Assembly (NCBI GenBank): GCA_037042915.1
Contig: CM073196.1
Coordinates: forward strand, 248,001-312,000
From: Auricularia sp. M13
Lineage: Eukaryota; Basidiomycota; Agaricomycetes; Auriculariales; Auriculariaceae
Direction of reading: 5' to 3'
Length of the DNA stretch: 64,000 nt
Shown: piece by piece, positions 11,516-21,990 of the stretch
Position numbering within the stretch: the stretch's first letter is position 1
How the letters are laid out: each line of letters begins with the position of its first letter
Program-made: the position numbers and the translations under genes
Notes under the pieces: model-generated
Told to the model about the DNA's origin: nothing
Seen by the model: the letters and a program-made list of their open reading frames with translations, nothing else
Databases searched by the model: none

Positions 11516-14500
11516 CTAGGCCACGGCGTCGCCTTCGCCGCTGTTGGAAGCAGCAGACGATGCGAGGCCGAGGTCCGCGATCCCCTGCTCCAGGGAAACT
11601 GCGGGTTCAGGGACGGCGTCCCCGAGCATGTCATAATCCTCCATGTCGTTCCCTTCGGTCTCCCAAGCCTCTTGGGCCTCCTGCGCGTGCGTCGAAGCAG
11701 CTGCGGTGCTGGAGCCAGATGCCGCTCGGTTGAGCTGAGGGTTGAAAGCAAATCCCCGGAACACTTGCGCGAACGCGGGAGCGGCAAACGCTGAGTTCAC
11801 CGCCTGAGCCGGCGTGGACTCGCGCATCTGGACGTCGCCCTCATGCGAAACTTCGCCGTGAGACCCGCAGTGAGTGAAGTGGGGAGGCGAACGACGCGGA
11901 CGCGCATAAATGCGCCGATTGCCGCCTAGGAGCTGTGAGATGACCAGCATCACGAGGAGCGAGATGCGCGTACCGCGGCGCCCGAGGCCACCATTGCGGC
12001 GAAAGTACCATTCGCGCGGGGTCGCCGTCTGAGCGGAGCGGGCGGTAGCCTGGACCTGGGTGGTGTGCAGGCGAGCCACCGTCGCGTCGTGGTCAAGAAT
12101 GATCTTGAGCGCCGCGACGGGGATGTTAAGCTTGTCGTTGTCGCGGATTTGTTGCATCTCCGCGGCATGAGCCTCCTCCCGCATCTTGATGCGATCCGCC
12201 GCCTCAGCGCGGCGGACGAAATCCTGGTCAATAGCAGCGTTGCCTTGGGCGGCCGACACGGCATGCGGATTGAAGGCATGGAACTCGTCGTACGACGGAG
12301 GCGCGTGGCCAGGGAAATCGGCGCGACGCGTCATGGCGCGACGTATCCCGTCTGCCCAGGCGCAGCAAACGAGAAAAGCGAGGTCGTCGAAGGTCGGCGG
12401 CTTGTTGTAGACCATAGTGTGGCAGAATGCGGTGGTTTCCAACGAGTTGCGTTCTAAGAAACCGCTTTTTATACCCAGAGAGACCCTCAGGAGGGAACGT
12501 AGCCGCGCCGATTCGGGCCACAGCCGCGTTATCCTTACGAGCGCAGCTTGCGCGTCGCCGTTTGTTCCCACGGGTGGCTTCAGGGCCCCAAATTTCCTGT
12601 GCGGGTCGTACCCCATTAGGTCGCAGTACTCAGTAAATGCCGTTTCAGATTGGACCGCCTCGAGGGATTCCTCGGAGATGTGGCGGTCCGTCCATTTGGC
12701 GTAGAATAGGTAGGAGTCACCGGCTTTCTTGAAGCCAACAATCTCCTCGATTCGTCGAGCTGCGCGTTCTAGAGGCAGTGTAGTGATGGCCTGCCAGTTG
12801 CGGGACGGAAAGCGCGCGTCATCATTCTCAACCCACGGCCGCAGCAGCTCCGCATGGAATACCGGGTGAATTTTGCGTCTCAGCATTTCACGCGGTAGGT
12901 CCAGCTTGTAGCTCGCTCCTGGCGCGATTATTTCGAGGATAGGGAATGGTCCAATGAACTTCGGAATGAACTTCCGCCGCAGCGTCTTAGGCAGTGTGAG
13001 ATTCTTTGTACTCAGGTACACTTTGTCTCCCACAGCAAACTGCGCTTCTCGACGGTGTTTGTTCGCTTGAATCGTCTGATCAACCCGCGCGGCGATAATC
13101 GCGTCGTGGGCTGCCATTACCGTTTCCCGCATTGATTCCGCGAATCGTTGTACGCCGGGATACGCCGGGGGTTTGTCCCAAGTAACGGCGTTGGGATTGT
13201 AGCCGTAATTCATAAAGAACGGGCTGTAGCCCGTGGTAGTGGAAGTGGCAGAGTTAAGGGCAAATTCAATGGCTGGTAGTTTACCAGCCCAATCTTTCTG
13301 ATTTTCCCCTATACACTGACGCACCATTTGACCGATGGTTCGATTGGCCCGTTCCGTCATACCATCAGTCTGGGGATGGTAAGCAGTCGACATTCTCAGC
13401 TTAGTTCCCGTCAACTCGTGTAGTTTCCGCCAGAACGGGTTTGTAAACAGGACGTCTCGATCGCTGACGATCGCGTCTGGCATCCCGTGCAGCCTGTATA
13501 CGGAATGAAACAGAACCTCGGCCATATCAGACGCAGTATACGAGGTTCTAGCGGGTACTAGGTGAACCATTGCGGTAAAATGGTCTATGATAGTGCAAAT
13601 ACGGTCGAACCGGCCGTGTCGGGCTTGGGACACGGGCAAGGGTCCAACAAAATCAATCCCAATCATCTCCCATGGCCGCGTTGGTACCGGCAAGGTCTGT
13701 AGCAGCCCCAAGGGAGCTTGGGTATTGTCCTTTGTGACACGGCAGGTGTGACACGCGTCGATGTAATCTTTGACATCTGTAACCATACCCTTCCACCAGA
13801 CTTCTTCCCGCAAATAAGTGAGCGTTTTAAAGGTACCCAAATGAGCAAGAATGCTGTGAGCCTGCTCTATGAGTACTTCCCGAAGCCTGTGGCCGTTGAC
13901 GGTGACGTCTGGGATGCATAACAGTCGCTTTGGCGGCGTTCCTTGAATGGTAAAAACCAATTCCTCGCCCTCCGGCCCGCTGACTTCAAAGTTCTTGAAG
14001 TGCTGTGGGTTACCCAGGACCTTGGCAAAGAATTTGTCTTGGATGTATTGGCCCTGGACGCCGCCTTTGATGTCTAAGCTCGGCCGCTGCTGCGAGATGA
14101 TCAACGCCAAGCCTGCCGAATCGTTGTTGACTTCGTCTGGTGCTTCGACGGTAGTTTCTGCAAGTTTTCCATTCAAAGGGAATTCCCCGTCGCTGACTTC
14201 AAAAGCCGCTTCGCTGGCCTCCGTCTCTGAGGAAGAACCCGCTTCGTTGGTCTTTGACACCGTCGCCTTGCGCTGTGGCGCAGCCCGCAACCGAATCTCG
14301 GGTATTGGCGGCCCTTTCTCTCCCCGGATGCGCGCCGAGCGCCGTGGTACCCGGGTATCGTCTTCAGAATCAGAGCCCGGTTGCTGGCGCGGCTGCAGAG
14401 CCGATAGCAGCACGGCGCGCCCTACAAACACGGGTGCTGAGATCGGAACCTCCGACTCATTTTCTTCGCCCGATGAATCATCATCTGCCTCGGTTATGAA

Positions 14501-17500
14501 TTCGCCGGGGGTTCGCACGGTTCCAGGCTCATCTTCTTGATAGAGCCGCGACAAGCCGTCCGCAAGCACATTGTCAACGCCCGGGATATATTCTATGGTG
14601 AAGTCGAATTCGTTCAAAACGTGTAACCAGCGCATTTGCCGCTGAGACAGCTCCTTCTGAGTCATGAAGTGAATTAATGCCTTGTGGTCGGTGCAGATGC
14701 GAAAGTGAGTACCATGAAGCATAGGTCGGAACCGCTTCAACGACTCAACAATGGCCAGGAGTTCTCGCTCATGCACGGGGTAATTCTGTTGGGCGCTATT
14801 CAATTTAGCACTCCAAAATGTAATTACTCGGGCCGTCTGAACATCGGGTCCCTGACTCAGGTACCCGCTAGCGCCAGTGAGCGAGGCATCCGTAATAAGG
14901 TTGATCGGTCCGGCGGACTTTGAATAGTCAATCGCGTGCCGGCGCCGATCCCGGTGTGCCTGCACGATCTCCTTGACTAGTTCGAACGCGCGCCGATGTG
15001 TGTCGTTCCACAAGAATGGTTTTGTGGACCCGATCAATGAAGACAGCGTGCCCATCGGCACGCGTATACCCTTGCAGTCATTGGCCAAGAAACCGACCGC
15101 CCCGATGAACGACATCAACATACCCTTGGAGGTAGGCATTGGCCAAGAAATGACCTTATCTACTTTGTTAGGGTCCATTTTGATACCATCGCGGTCGATA
15201 ACGTGCCCGAGAATGATCAGCTCGTCCGCAAAAAGCTGCATTTTACTCGGATTAAGGAAGAATTTCTCCTTCCTAAGCACGTCGAACACTTTCAGTAAGT
15301 GTTGCTCGTGTTCTTCCGCAGTATCGGAATAAATGATGATGTCGTCTAGATAAACGTCCATGAATACCCCGATAAAGGGTGCAAAGATGTGATTCATTAG
15401 CGTTTGGTACGTAGCGGGGGCGTTGCAATCCCCGATCTGCATAACCAGGCTTTCCAGGGTTCCATCCGGAGTATTGAACATGGTGCGCGGCACATGCTCA
15501 GGTTTCACCCTTATTTGCTCGTAAGCATCTTTGCCGTCGATGAGGCTTCTGAACTCATGCTTGACTACATTCCGCAGGATTTCCTCGATGTCAGGCAGGG
15601 GTGCCGCGACCTTCACCGTATTCTCGTTTCGTCTTCGCGTGTCTATAACGGTACGGATTTTGATTTGCCCATCAGCTGACTTTGGCTTAGGGATAATCAG
15701 TAACGGGCAGCAGGTGCCGCCCGCCGAATACCGCCATCGTCCCGTATTCAAGTAGTCCAGCTTTTTCTTGATCCATAAGGGCCGCAGTGCCTCTGGACAG
15801 CGAGACGGACGGTACGGATAGATCATATTTACGTCCTTCAACGGTATCTCATGGTTCAGAGCTCGCAGCGGGGGAAGAGGAGTGTTCGCGGCTTCCTGGA
15901 ACAGATCCGCGGCCGCTTTGAAAGCACGTGCACGCAGGCGGTCTATTCGGTCCGTCTCAACGCGCGCGGCAGCGGACTGCAGCACTAACATAGTCTTTCC
16001 TTCCAGCGGACGCGATTCCGTACTCCCGACAAGCACTCGCGTCGGGTTCAGCCCGAGGAGGACGGAGTGCTGCCAAATAAAAGGTGTGCCCAGTACAATG
16101 TCATATGAATCGACGTTCGCAACGTCCCAGGTACGTCGTTCATCTATTTCTTGGTACTGAAACCGCGTCTCACACTCCACATTGACTTTAGATCTCGATC
16201 CTACGATTGCCAGCTGGAGATCCAGCGGCTGAGCTTTGGGTCGGCATTTGACCTTTAACTGGTCCGCCAAAGTGGTCGACATGAAATCTGTGAGCGAACC
16301 CGAGTCTATTAACGCGTTGCATCTCTGACCATTAATGAGCACGTATACAGTGACAGGCATCGGGAAGAGGCGCTCGTCTTTCTTCACTCGCATTCCCCCC
16401 TTCGGTAACCGAGAAACGGTACGTTCACTCTTCGTCGCTGCTTGCCTCGAGTCCGAGCTGACGGCCGATGAATTCCGCGGCGCTGACGACACGCGCGCCG
16501 CGGCGCAAGTCAAGGTACGCCCTCTGGCGCCGGAGACGAGGCTCGCGTCCGTGCGCGTGAGGTAGGGCGACGATGATGCCCTCGTCCTCGAAGCTGGCGC
16601 TGCTGTTAGACGCGCTGGAGGACTCGAGTGATGCAGCGCTGAACAGGCTGCTCGCCTGCTCGGACGGCGCGAGATCCGGGCGAATCGGGACCTCGCTGGG
16701 TACCTCCACAAACGACATGGCCGACAGGGAGCTGGGCGACGATGGTGGGAGTAGGCCCGGCATGTTGCTATAGGTGACGACGGACTCGAGGTCCTCCTCG
16801 CCTTCAGAAGGAGGCGCCGGCGCGCTCGGACGATCAGGGACGGGATCGGCGGGTCCGTAGTCCCCTGAGACGTCCTCCATGAGCGCAGCCCTCTCACCGG
16901 CGCTCCCGACCTCGACGGATTCTCCGCTCTCGGAATCGGAGGCGAAATGGCGAAGGCGTTCATAACTGGCGTCAGGTGCGTACTCGTTCCAGATCTCGCG
17001 CTCGCTGACGGGCAGGGGGTCCGGACTGACAGCGCGGTATGAGGCGTCGCGCGAGAAGATGCGGAAACGGCGCTTCTCGAGGTAGTCGTTCCACTCGCCG
17101 CGACGCGTGACCGCAGCCGCGCTGGGCTCGAACGGGGCCTGCCAATCGCGCTGCATGTCCGCAGCAAAGCTGGAGCAGCGGGTGAACTCGCGGCCACGCT
17201 GCAGGCTCTGTCAGTGCACGGGAAGGTGACGCGAGACGATTCGCGTACCAGCGCTCCCGGCCGTGGCGACAACTGGGTGCGTTGCAGCACCTCCGCCAGC
17301 GTTAGCCCAGCAGTGACCTCGGCGCGCGACAGCTTGTAGCAAGCACCGTAGAGCTGGTCACGGGCCCAAAACTCGGCGCCGTCGGTCTGCAGAAGCCAAC
17401 GGTCCGTCTCGTCTCCTCCAGCGTTAACGAGGTCGAAGACTGTGTTGACCACCGCCCAGGTATCCCCAATGCGAGTGAGAGCGCCCAGGATACGTTCTAC

Positions 17501-20500
17501 GAGCGGCGGCGAGCGTCCTCCGATGCTGAAGATGCGGCCCAGCTCACCCTCAGCGATCCCGAGATGGTGAGCGACGACACGGCCCACGTCCACGCCCAAC
17601 GGCCCGAAAGCTGAGAGCGGGAAGACCAGCTCGGCCTTGCGGACCTCGTCGAAGGCGACGATGTACTCGGGCATGATGTCAGGTGCGTCGACGTCTCCCG
17701 CGGTGAGGATGTGGAAACGGTGCTCAGGCTTGAGGAATCCGCAGTTGTACGCCGTGTTGGGGTCGTGCCAGTTGACGAGGGCGGCCCTGAGCTGGGCGCG
17801 GCGGATTTCGATACCACGCGCCTCTGGCGCAGCGAGGTGGACGGCGACGCGGACAAAGTTGGTGAGTTCATCCTTACGGAACGAGGTGCTCATGACGCGG
17901 ACTGCGGCAGAAGGCAACGACTTCAGGGGACGCCTGACTTTGGGTTTAAGAACCCCAGGCCGCTCAGAGGTCGTGGGAGCGTTCTCAGCAGGTGCGATCG
18001 CCGCAGCTCGAATTCCGGTGCGTCCGGTGGGAATTCTCTTGCGACAACTGCTTGACTCATGCCCAGTTTCGTGACAGGTAAAGCATCGCTTCTGCGCACG
18101 ATGCTCTGCCACCTGCTTTCGGGTGAGACGAGCTCCCACGGCCAAGGCACTGATGCTATCCGCAGGTCGGTCACGTCTTGACTTCACCCCCGCGGGCATC
18201 GATGCAGCTGCCGCCGCAGATTGCGTAACATGGTGAGTACTTCTCCTTTGTCCCTCTGCAGCGTTATCACGCGCAGTATCACCACGGCCAGTCCAGGGCT
18301 TCGTCCCATGTGAGGGACGGTGGCTTCTGCTCAGGGTCGCACGCCGGCGCTCCATCCGCCGACGTTCCTGTTCTCGGCGCTCGACTCTATACGCGTAATA
18401 TACTAGATTATCGAGCGAGGTGTACTCTTGACTGAGGCCCTTGTCCATCCAATAAAGCTTGATGTAGTCGTCGACGCCATCCCAGAAAATGCGCTTGACT
18501 GTGGCTGAATCAATGTCCGAGTATCGTATAGCAAGATTCTCCAAGTCCTTGGCGTAATCCTTGATGGGTCGTCCTTTCTGCGCCGCTGACATGAGCTTTT
18601 CCCTGAGATCTTCGCGGAACCCTGCAGGGAAACAGTATTCATACAGTTCCTGGTATATTTTGCGAATGGTCCATCCCTTGATCTGCAGAGACACGTGACT
18701 ATTGTACCAGATACTAGCCTTGCCTTTCAAAGCATGCTGGAACATCTCCACTGCGTCATCTCCCTTGAGACCATGCGCACGAGCATAAGAGTCCCACTTG
18801 CTGATAAAAGCCTCATAGGTATCATAGTCATCGACACCGTTGTAGGATGGCATGGGAATCTTGAGATCACGCAGGATCTTCTGCTTTCGTTGCTGCCTCT
18901 GCACTCGCTTCTTCTTGCGTCGCCGGCGCCGTTTCCGCCGGGCGTGACTGGACATCTCCGAGTTGGTACCTGACGTACTCGAACTAGAGCTGGAGCTGGA
19001 ATCTGAGCTATCTGACGAGCTGGGGTCTTCTGACGAGCTGCTCGAGCTGCTCGAGTCATCTGAGGACGAGCTAGACGAGCTGCTGTCGTGGTCTGAACTT
19101 CCAGAGCTGGACTCGTCACTGCTCTCCTCCAGCGGCCGATAATGCGTCTTTCCGATACGCCGTGACAGTAATCCACCAGGTGGAGGTGCTGACACCGCCC
19201 GTTCCTTTCTATCACGCGGCGGCGGAGGATCTCGCGGTTTCGGAATTGCAAGATCCTGTCGCTGCAAACGACCCTGACGCTTCTTGGGTTCCTTCCCATC
19301 TGGGACATCTTTGGTAGATCCCGGACCCGGCAGTCGGGATTTGTGGCGGTGTTTACTCCGCACCTTGTCCTTCTTCCCTTTCCGGTGCCCGTGGGACCCA
19401 TCGCTGGGCGACTGACCGCCCGCGCCTGCCGCAGCTGCATCAGGCGCCGGCCCACTTGGTCCGGCCCGGACGGTTGTGGCTGGCGAAGGCGGGTCACGGG
19501 CTCTGTCTTCTGGCTGATCGCGTTCATCGCGTCCCGTATCTAGCACTGGGGCGTCTGGCTGCGCACGGGACTCTGGGCGCTGCAGAATCGACAAGTTCCC
19601 GTACACTGACTCTGGCTGCGCCGTGAAATAGCGGGTCTGCGTCCTCCTGGGTCCGATCTTGGAGCTCGTCACCGGCCTTCCCCAGCCATTGAACAATCGG
19701 CCATAATGGGGATCGTACACCACATAGGCTTGCTTGCGGTCGTCTGGGACATCGCTGGTCTCTGGAATTCGCATATCTGAGCTGGCAGACTGGGAGGCGA
19801 CTTCTTGTCGCCATTGGTCTATTCGGGTCAGATTCTCGTCAGACCGCACCGATTTGGTGTAATCACGGTCTGGGCTGTAATAGACGGTCGAAGGCACCAT
19901 CTTCGCCACTGATTGAACATGGGTCTCCGATTTCTGACGGGAAGGTGCTTTCTCCGGCTGGCTAGGGGCTTTGACCGATTCCAGCAGCACCGACCTGCTT
20001 TGGGGAATTCCCCGCCTGCTAGCCCGGTCTTGGGAATCAGTTACCGTCTGGACCGTGACTCGCGGATGATGCTGTGCCGCCGGCCTTGCCGACTCTGCAT
20101 TCTCGCGGTCACTGTGCCGACTCGGCAAGCGTGAACCTCTACTCACGGCCGAGTCATGCGGTGACTCGCGCTTGGGACCAGTGTGCGCGGGCGAATATCG
20201 CGTTTCCGACCGCGCGGATCTTCTGTGCTCGAAGCCCCCTGCTGCGGGGGGCGGCGTGGATTGAAACGCGTTCTTGATCTGCCCGAACTCAGCGATGACT
20301 GCAGCGCTGGGAGATCGAGGAAACCGCCGCCCTACTGACGGGCTAAACATGGGCGAGTAGGGCGCATCGGAGCGGTACGAATCGTCCGCCCCGAATGGCC
20401 TGTAACTGTAAGGTACCCCGGGAGGGCTTCCCTCCGTTTCATAGGCACGGGTACCAGGTCGTCGAGTCAGATCGTGACTCGCGCCCTCCGTTCCAATGGA

Positions 20501-20932
20501 ACGGGACTCTTCAAACGAGCGGTGCTCGCTCTCCATACCGCCTCGCGGATGGGTAAAGTGATACGACCGAGACTCCTCCTTCCATTGCTGAGGAGTCTTG
20601 GTCACGTAGTACCCCTCGGCATCCTTCTCCAACCGGGAGGGGACTGCCGAGGGAGGTCTGGGAGTCTGCGCGGACCGAACCGGTGTGTACCCGGTATCAG
20701 CGCGCGCAACGCGAGTCAGTAGGTCCGGTGCGTCTTCCGCCCACTCCCCGGGAATATGAGTTACTTCCTCTGACTCCTCGGGGATTGCGGACGCTCTTGA
20801 CACCGGCCGGCTGAACTCGCGTACAGTACCTCGACGGGTGACGGTCGGGGTGATCTCACCCTGTCGAAGTGGGATTTCTCGGGCAAAGTGAGTCTTCCTC
20901 TTTGGATGGCCTATCCCAGAGGCACTCATCAT
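11516..20932 (-). CDS. Gypsy Gag-Pol polyprotein (fossil element ORF)
   Basis: A single frame of about 3138 codons. Parts in element order: a long basic, Ser-rich N-terminus; the Gag core (about 18860-18400, DYDTYEAFISKW); a CCHC zinc knuckle (about 18095-18040, CFTCHETGHESSSC); an aspartic protease (about 16345-16260, ALIDSGS); reverse transcriptase with YLDD (about 15345, domain about 15800-15130); RNase H (about 14915-14540); integrase with an HHCC finger (about 13860-13735) and a DDE core (about 13670-13330); and a chromodomain-like module (about 12765-12660). A C-terminal extension of roughly 350 residues follows. Fused Gag-Pol frames and chromodomains are usual in fungal Chromoviridae. 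Confidence 0.9.
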   Translation of the reverse strand: MMSASGIGHPKRKTHFAREIPLRQGEITPTVTRRGTVREFSRPVSRASAIPEESEEVTHIPGEWAEDAPDLLTRVARADTGYTPVRSAQTPRPPSAVPSRLEKDAEGYYVTKTPQQWKEESRSYHFTHPRGGMESEHRSFEESRSIGTEGASHDLTRRPGTRAYETEGSPPGVPYSYRPFGADDSYRSDAPYSPMFSPSVGRRFPRSPSAAVIAEFGQIKNAFQSTPPPAAGGFEHRRSARSETRYSPAHTGPKRESPHDSAVSRGSRLPSRHSDRENAESARPAAQHHPRVTVQTVTDSQDRASRRGIPQSRSVLLESVKAPSQPEKAPSRQKSETHVQSVAKMVPSTVYYSPDRDYTKSVRSDENLTRIDQWRQEVASQSASSDMRIPETSDVPDDRKQAYVVYDPHYGRLFNGWGRPVTSSKIGPRRTQTRYFTAQPESVYGNLSILQRPESRAQPDAPVLDTGRDERDQPEDRARDPPSPATTVRAGPSGPAPDAAAAGAGGQSPSDGSHGHRKGKKDKVRSKHRHKSRLPGPGSTKDVPDGKEPKKRQGRLQRQDLAIPKPRDPPPPRDRKERAVSAPPPGGLLSRRIGKTHYRPLEESSDESSSGSSDHDSSSSSSSSDDSSSSSSSSEDPSSSDSSDSSSSSSSSTSGTNSEMSSHARRKRRRRRKKKRVQRQQRKQKILRDLKIPMPSYNGVDDYDTYEAFISKWDSYARAHGLKGDDAVEMFQHALKGKASIWYNSHVSLQIKGWTIRKIYQELYEYCFPAGFREDLREKLMSAAQKGRPIKDYAKDLENLAIRYSDIDSATVKRIFWDGVDDYIKLYWMDKGLSQEYTSLDNLVYYAYRVERREQERRRMERRRATLSRSHRPSHGTKPWTGRGDTARDNAAEGQRRSTHHVTQSAAAAASMPAGVKSRRDRPADSISALAVGARLTRKQVAEHRAQKRCFTCHETGHESSSCRKRIPTGRTGIRAAAIAPAENAPTTSERPGVLKPKVRRPLKSLPSAAVRVMSTSFRKDELTNFVRVAVHLAAPEARGIEIRRAQLRAALVNWHDPNTAYNCGFLKPEHRFHILTAGDVDAPDIMPEYIVAFDEVRKAELVFPLSAFGPLGVDVGRVVAHHLGIAEGELGRIFSIGGRSPPLVERILGALTRIGDTWAVVNTVFDLVNAGGDETDRWLLQTDGAEFWARDQLYGACYKLSRAEVTAGLTLAEVLQRTQLSPRPGALVRESSRVTFPCTDRACSVAASSPAAPALLRTCSAIGRPRSSPARLRSRVAASGTTTSRSAVSASSRATPHTALSVRTPCPSASARSGTSTHLTPVMNAFAISPPIPRAENPSRSGAPVRGLRSWRTSQGTTDPPIPSLIVRARRRLLLKARRTSSPSSPIATCRAYSHHRRPAPCRPCRLWRYPARSRFARISRRPSRRAACSALHHSSPPARLTAAPASRTRASSSPYLTRTDASLVSGARGRTLTCAAARVSSAPRNSSAVSSDSRQAATKSERTVSRLPKGGMRVKKDERLFPMPVTVYVLINGQRCNALIDSGSLTDFMSTTLADQLKVKCRPKAQPLDLQLAIVGSRSKVNVECETRFQYQEIDERRTWDVANVDSYDIVLGTPFIWQHSVLLGLNPTRVLVGSTESRPLEGKTMLVLQSAAARVETDRIDRLRARAFKAAADLFQEAANTPLPPLRALNHEIPLKDVNMIYPYRPSRCPEALRPLWIKKKLDYLNTGRWRYSAGGTCCPLLIIPKPKSADGQIKIRTVIDTRRRNENTVKVAAPLPDIEEILRNVVKHEFRSLIDGKDAYEQIRVKPEHVPRTMFNTPDGTLESLVMQIGDCNAPATYQTLMNHIFAPFIGVFMDVYLDDIIIYSDTAEEHEQHLLKVFDVLRKEKFFLNPSKMQLFADELIILGHVIDRDGIKMDPNKVDKVISWPMPTSKGMLMSFIGAVGFLANDCKGIRVPMGTLSSLIGSTKPFLWNDTHRRAFELVKEIVQAHRDRRRHAIDYSKSAGPINLITDASLTGASGYLSQGPDVQTARVITFWSAKLNSAQQNYPVHERELLAIVESLKRFRPMLHGTHFRICTDHKALIHFMTQKELSQRQMRWLHVLNEFDFTIEYIPGVDNVLADGLSRLYQEDEPGTVRTPGEFITEADDDSSGEENESEVPISAPVFVGRAVLLSALQPRQQPGSDSEDDTRVPRRSARIRGEKGPPIPEIRLRAAPQRKATVSKTNEAGSSSETEASEAAFEVSDGEFPLNGKLAETTVEAPDEVNNDSAGLALIISQQRPSLDIKGGVQGQYIQDKFFAKVLGNPQHFKNFEVSGPEGEELVFTIQGTPPKRLLCIPDVTVNGHRLREVLIEQAHSILAHLGTFKTLTYLREEVWWKGMVTDVKDYIDACHTCRVTKDNTQAPLGLLQTLPVPTRPWEMIGIDFVGPLPVSQARHGRFDRICTIIDHFTAMVHLVPARTSYTASDMAEVLFHSVYRLHGMPDAIVSDRDVLFTNPFWRKLHELTGTKLRMSTAYHPQTDGMTERANRTIGQMVRQCIGENQKDWAGKLPAIEFALNSATSTTTGYSPFFMNYGYNPNAVTWDKPPAYPGVQRFAESMRETVMAAHDAIIAARVDQTIQANKHRREAQFAVGDKVYLSTKNLTLPKTLRRKFIPKFIGPFPILEIIAPGASYKLDLPREMLRRKIHPVFHAELLRPWVENDDARFPSRNWQAITTLPLERAARRIEEIVGFKKAGDSYLFYAKWTDRHISEESLEAVQSETAFTEYCDLMGYDPHRKFGALKPPVGTNGDAQAALVRITRLWPESARLRSLLRVSLGIKSGFLERNSLETTAFCHTMVYNKPPTFDDLAFLVCCAWADGIRRAMTRRADFPGHAPPSYDEFHAFNPHAVSAAQGNAAIDQDFVRRAEAADRIKMREEAHAAEMQQIRDNDKLNIPVAALKIILDHDATVARLHTTQVQATARSAQTATPREWYFRRNGGLGRRGTRISLLVMLVISQLLGGNRRIYARPRRSPPHFTHCGSHGEVSHEGDVQMRESTPAQAVNSAFAAPAFAQVFRGFAFNPQLNRAASGSSTAAASTHAQEAQEAWETEGNDMEDYDMLGDAVPEPAVSLEQGIADLGLASSAASNSGEGDAVA

Positions 20933-20988
20933 TGTCCGAGTGAGATTAGTTTAGAAGTAATTAGAGAGATAACAGAAACTCAAAAAGT

Positions 20989-21403
20989 TGTAAGCTACGG
21001 AACCGATAGGTGTAGATAGCTTGCGAAAAAGAGTCTTTAAACTTTCGGTTGAGCAGAAAGGCTCGTAACGTGAGTTGCTCAAGTTCTCCGATTGCAAAAG
21101 AGCTGCCCTACACTGGCATGCTCGGAGACCTTATATACATGCATGGCTATCCGAGTCACTACTGAGTCAGGGCTTGCCCGAGTCATAGGTTGAGTCTTGA
21201 GGTCACACCTGTGCACAGTCCAAGTCAGTCAGTGGCTCCGAGGCAGCCAGCATGTGCTATTCCAAGTCTCAGGCATATTACAGTGTGTGGCAACGTAAGG
21301 TGAGTCGATTAAAAAGTGAATACCTTGTCTGCCGCAGCGGGACGAGCCCGGCCGCGGACAGAGGCTGACGCGGTGGGGCAAGTTGCGCTCCGCGCGCATG
21401 ACA
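20989..21403 (-). repeat. Gypsy 5' LTR
   Basis: 415-bp LTR upstream of the polyprotein in element orientation, identical by eye to the other copy. The sequence just inside it (plus-strand side about 20970-20988) does not begin with the TGG expected of a common tRNA primer site. Confidence 0.9.
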
Positions 21404-21990
21404 CTAACTACTGCATGGAAGGTATTCAATAGACTAACAAGCGCCTGGAGGCAAGAAGTAGTCGTCGTCGATGATGCGCACGGATGCAGATCAGGACCTG
21501 TTACAGTCCAATCGTTCTCCATGAGTGACGATTACCTGTCGCATGAACCTCAGACTAACCTATGATTTTCTGGAACGGTTTAAAGGCCTTCTTTGCTCAC
21601 ACAGGGACTATGGGAAGGCCTTGCATCCGCCTCAGCGACATCCGCCAACCCGTCCCCGTGTGAACCCGTCGGACGGCCGTCGACGAGCCCGTCCCGTCCC
21701 GTCTTTTTTTTTTTTTTTTTAAGATCATATATTGTCCATGAGGCGGAGCCTATGTGGACATGAACATCCGAGATACAATGATTGCAAGCTACATGTATAA
21801 ATGTCTGTCAGGGTGTCCCCTTTATAATCAGCCGCCAGTGCTCGGAGGCATGCCTCAAATGCCGTTTGCAGTGCCGTGCTGTACGTACGCACGACAGGCT
21901 CGCGGCGGACAGGCGGGTGATTGATGACTACGTTTTTGCTGCATCGATACGTCTCTGCGGCTCCTGTAAAAGAGAGAGTTGTGAATCTAC

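Larger units (their letters stand above)
11066..21403 (-). mobile_element. Gypsy (Metaviridae-type, chromodomain) LTR retrotransposon, young
   Basis: Bounded by two 415-bp LTRs (11066-11480 and 20989-21403) that start TG and end CA, inside a 5-bp duplication ctaac (11061-11065 and 21404-21408). The two LTRs read as identical, so the insertion is very recent. The internal part holds one very long Gag-Pol frame on the minus strand. The element looks whole or nearly so, with at most one or two breaks. It is inserted in the non-autonomous hAT element. Confidence 0.93.
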
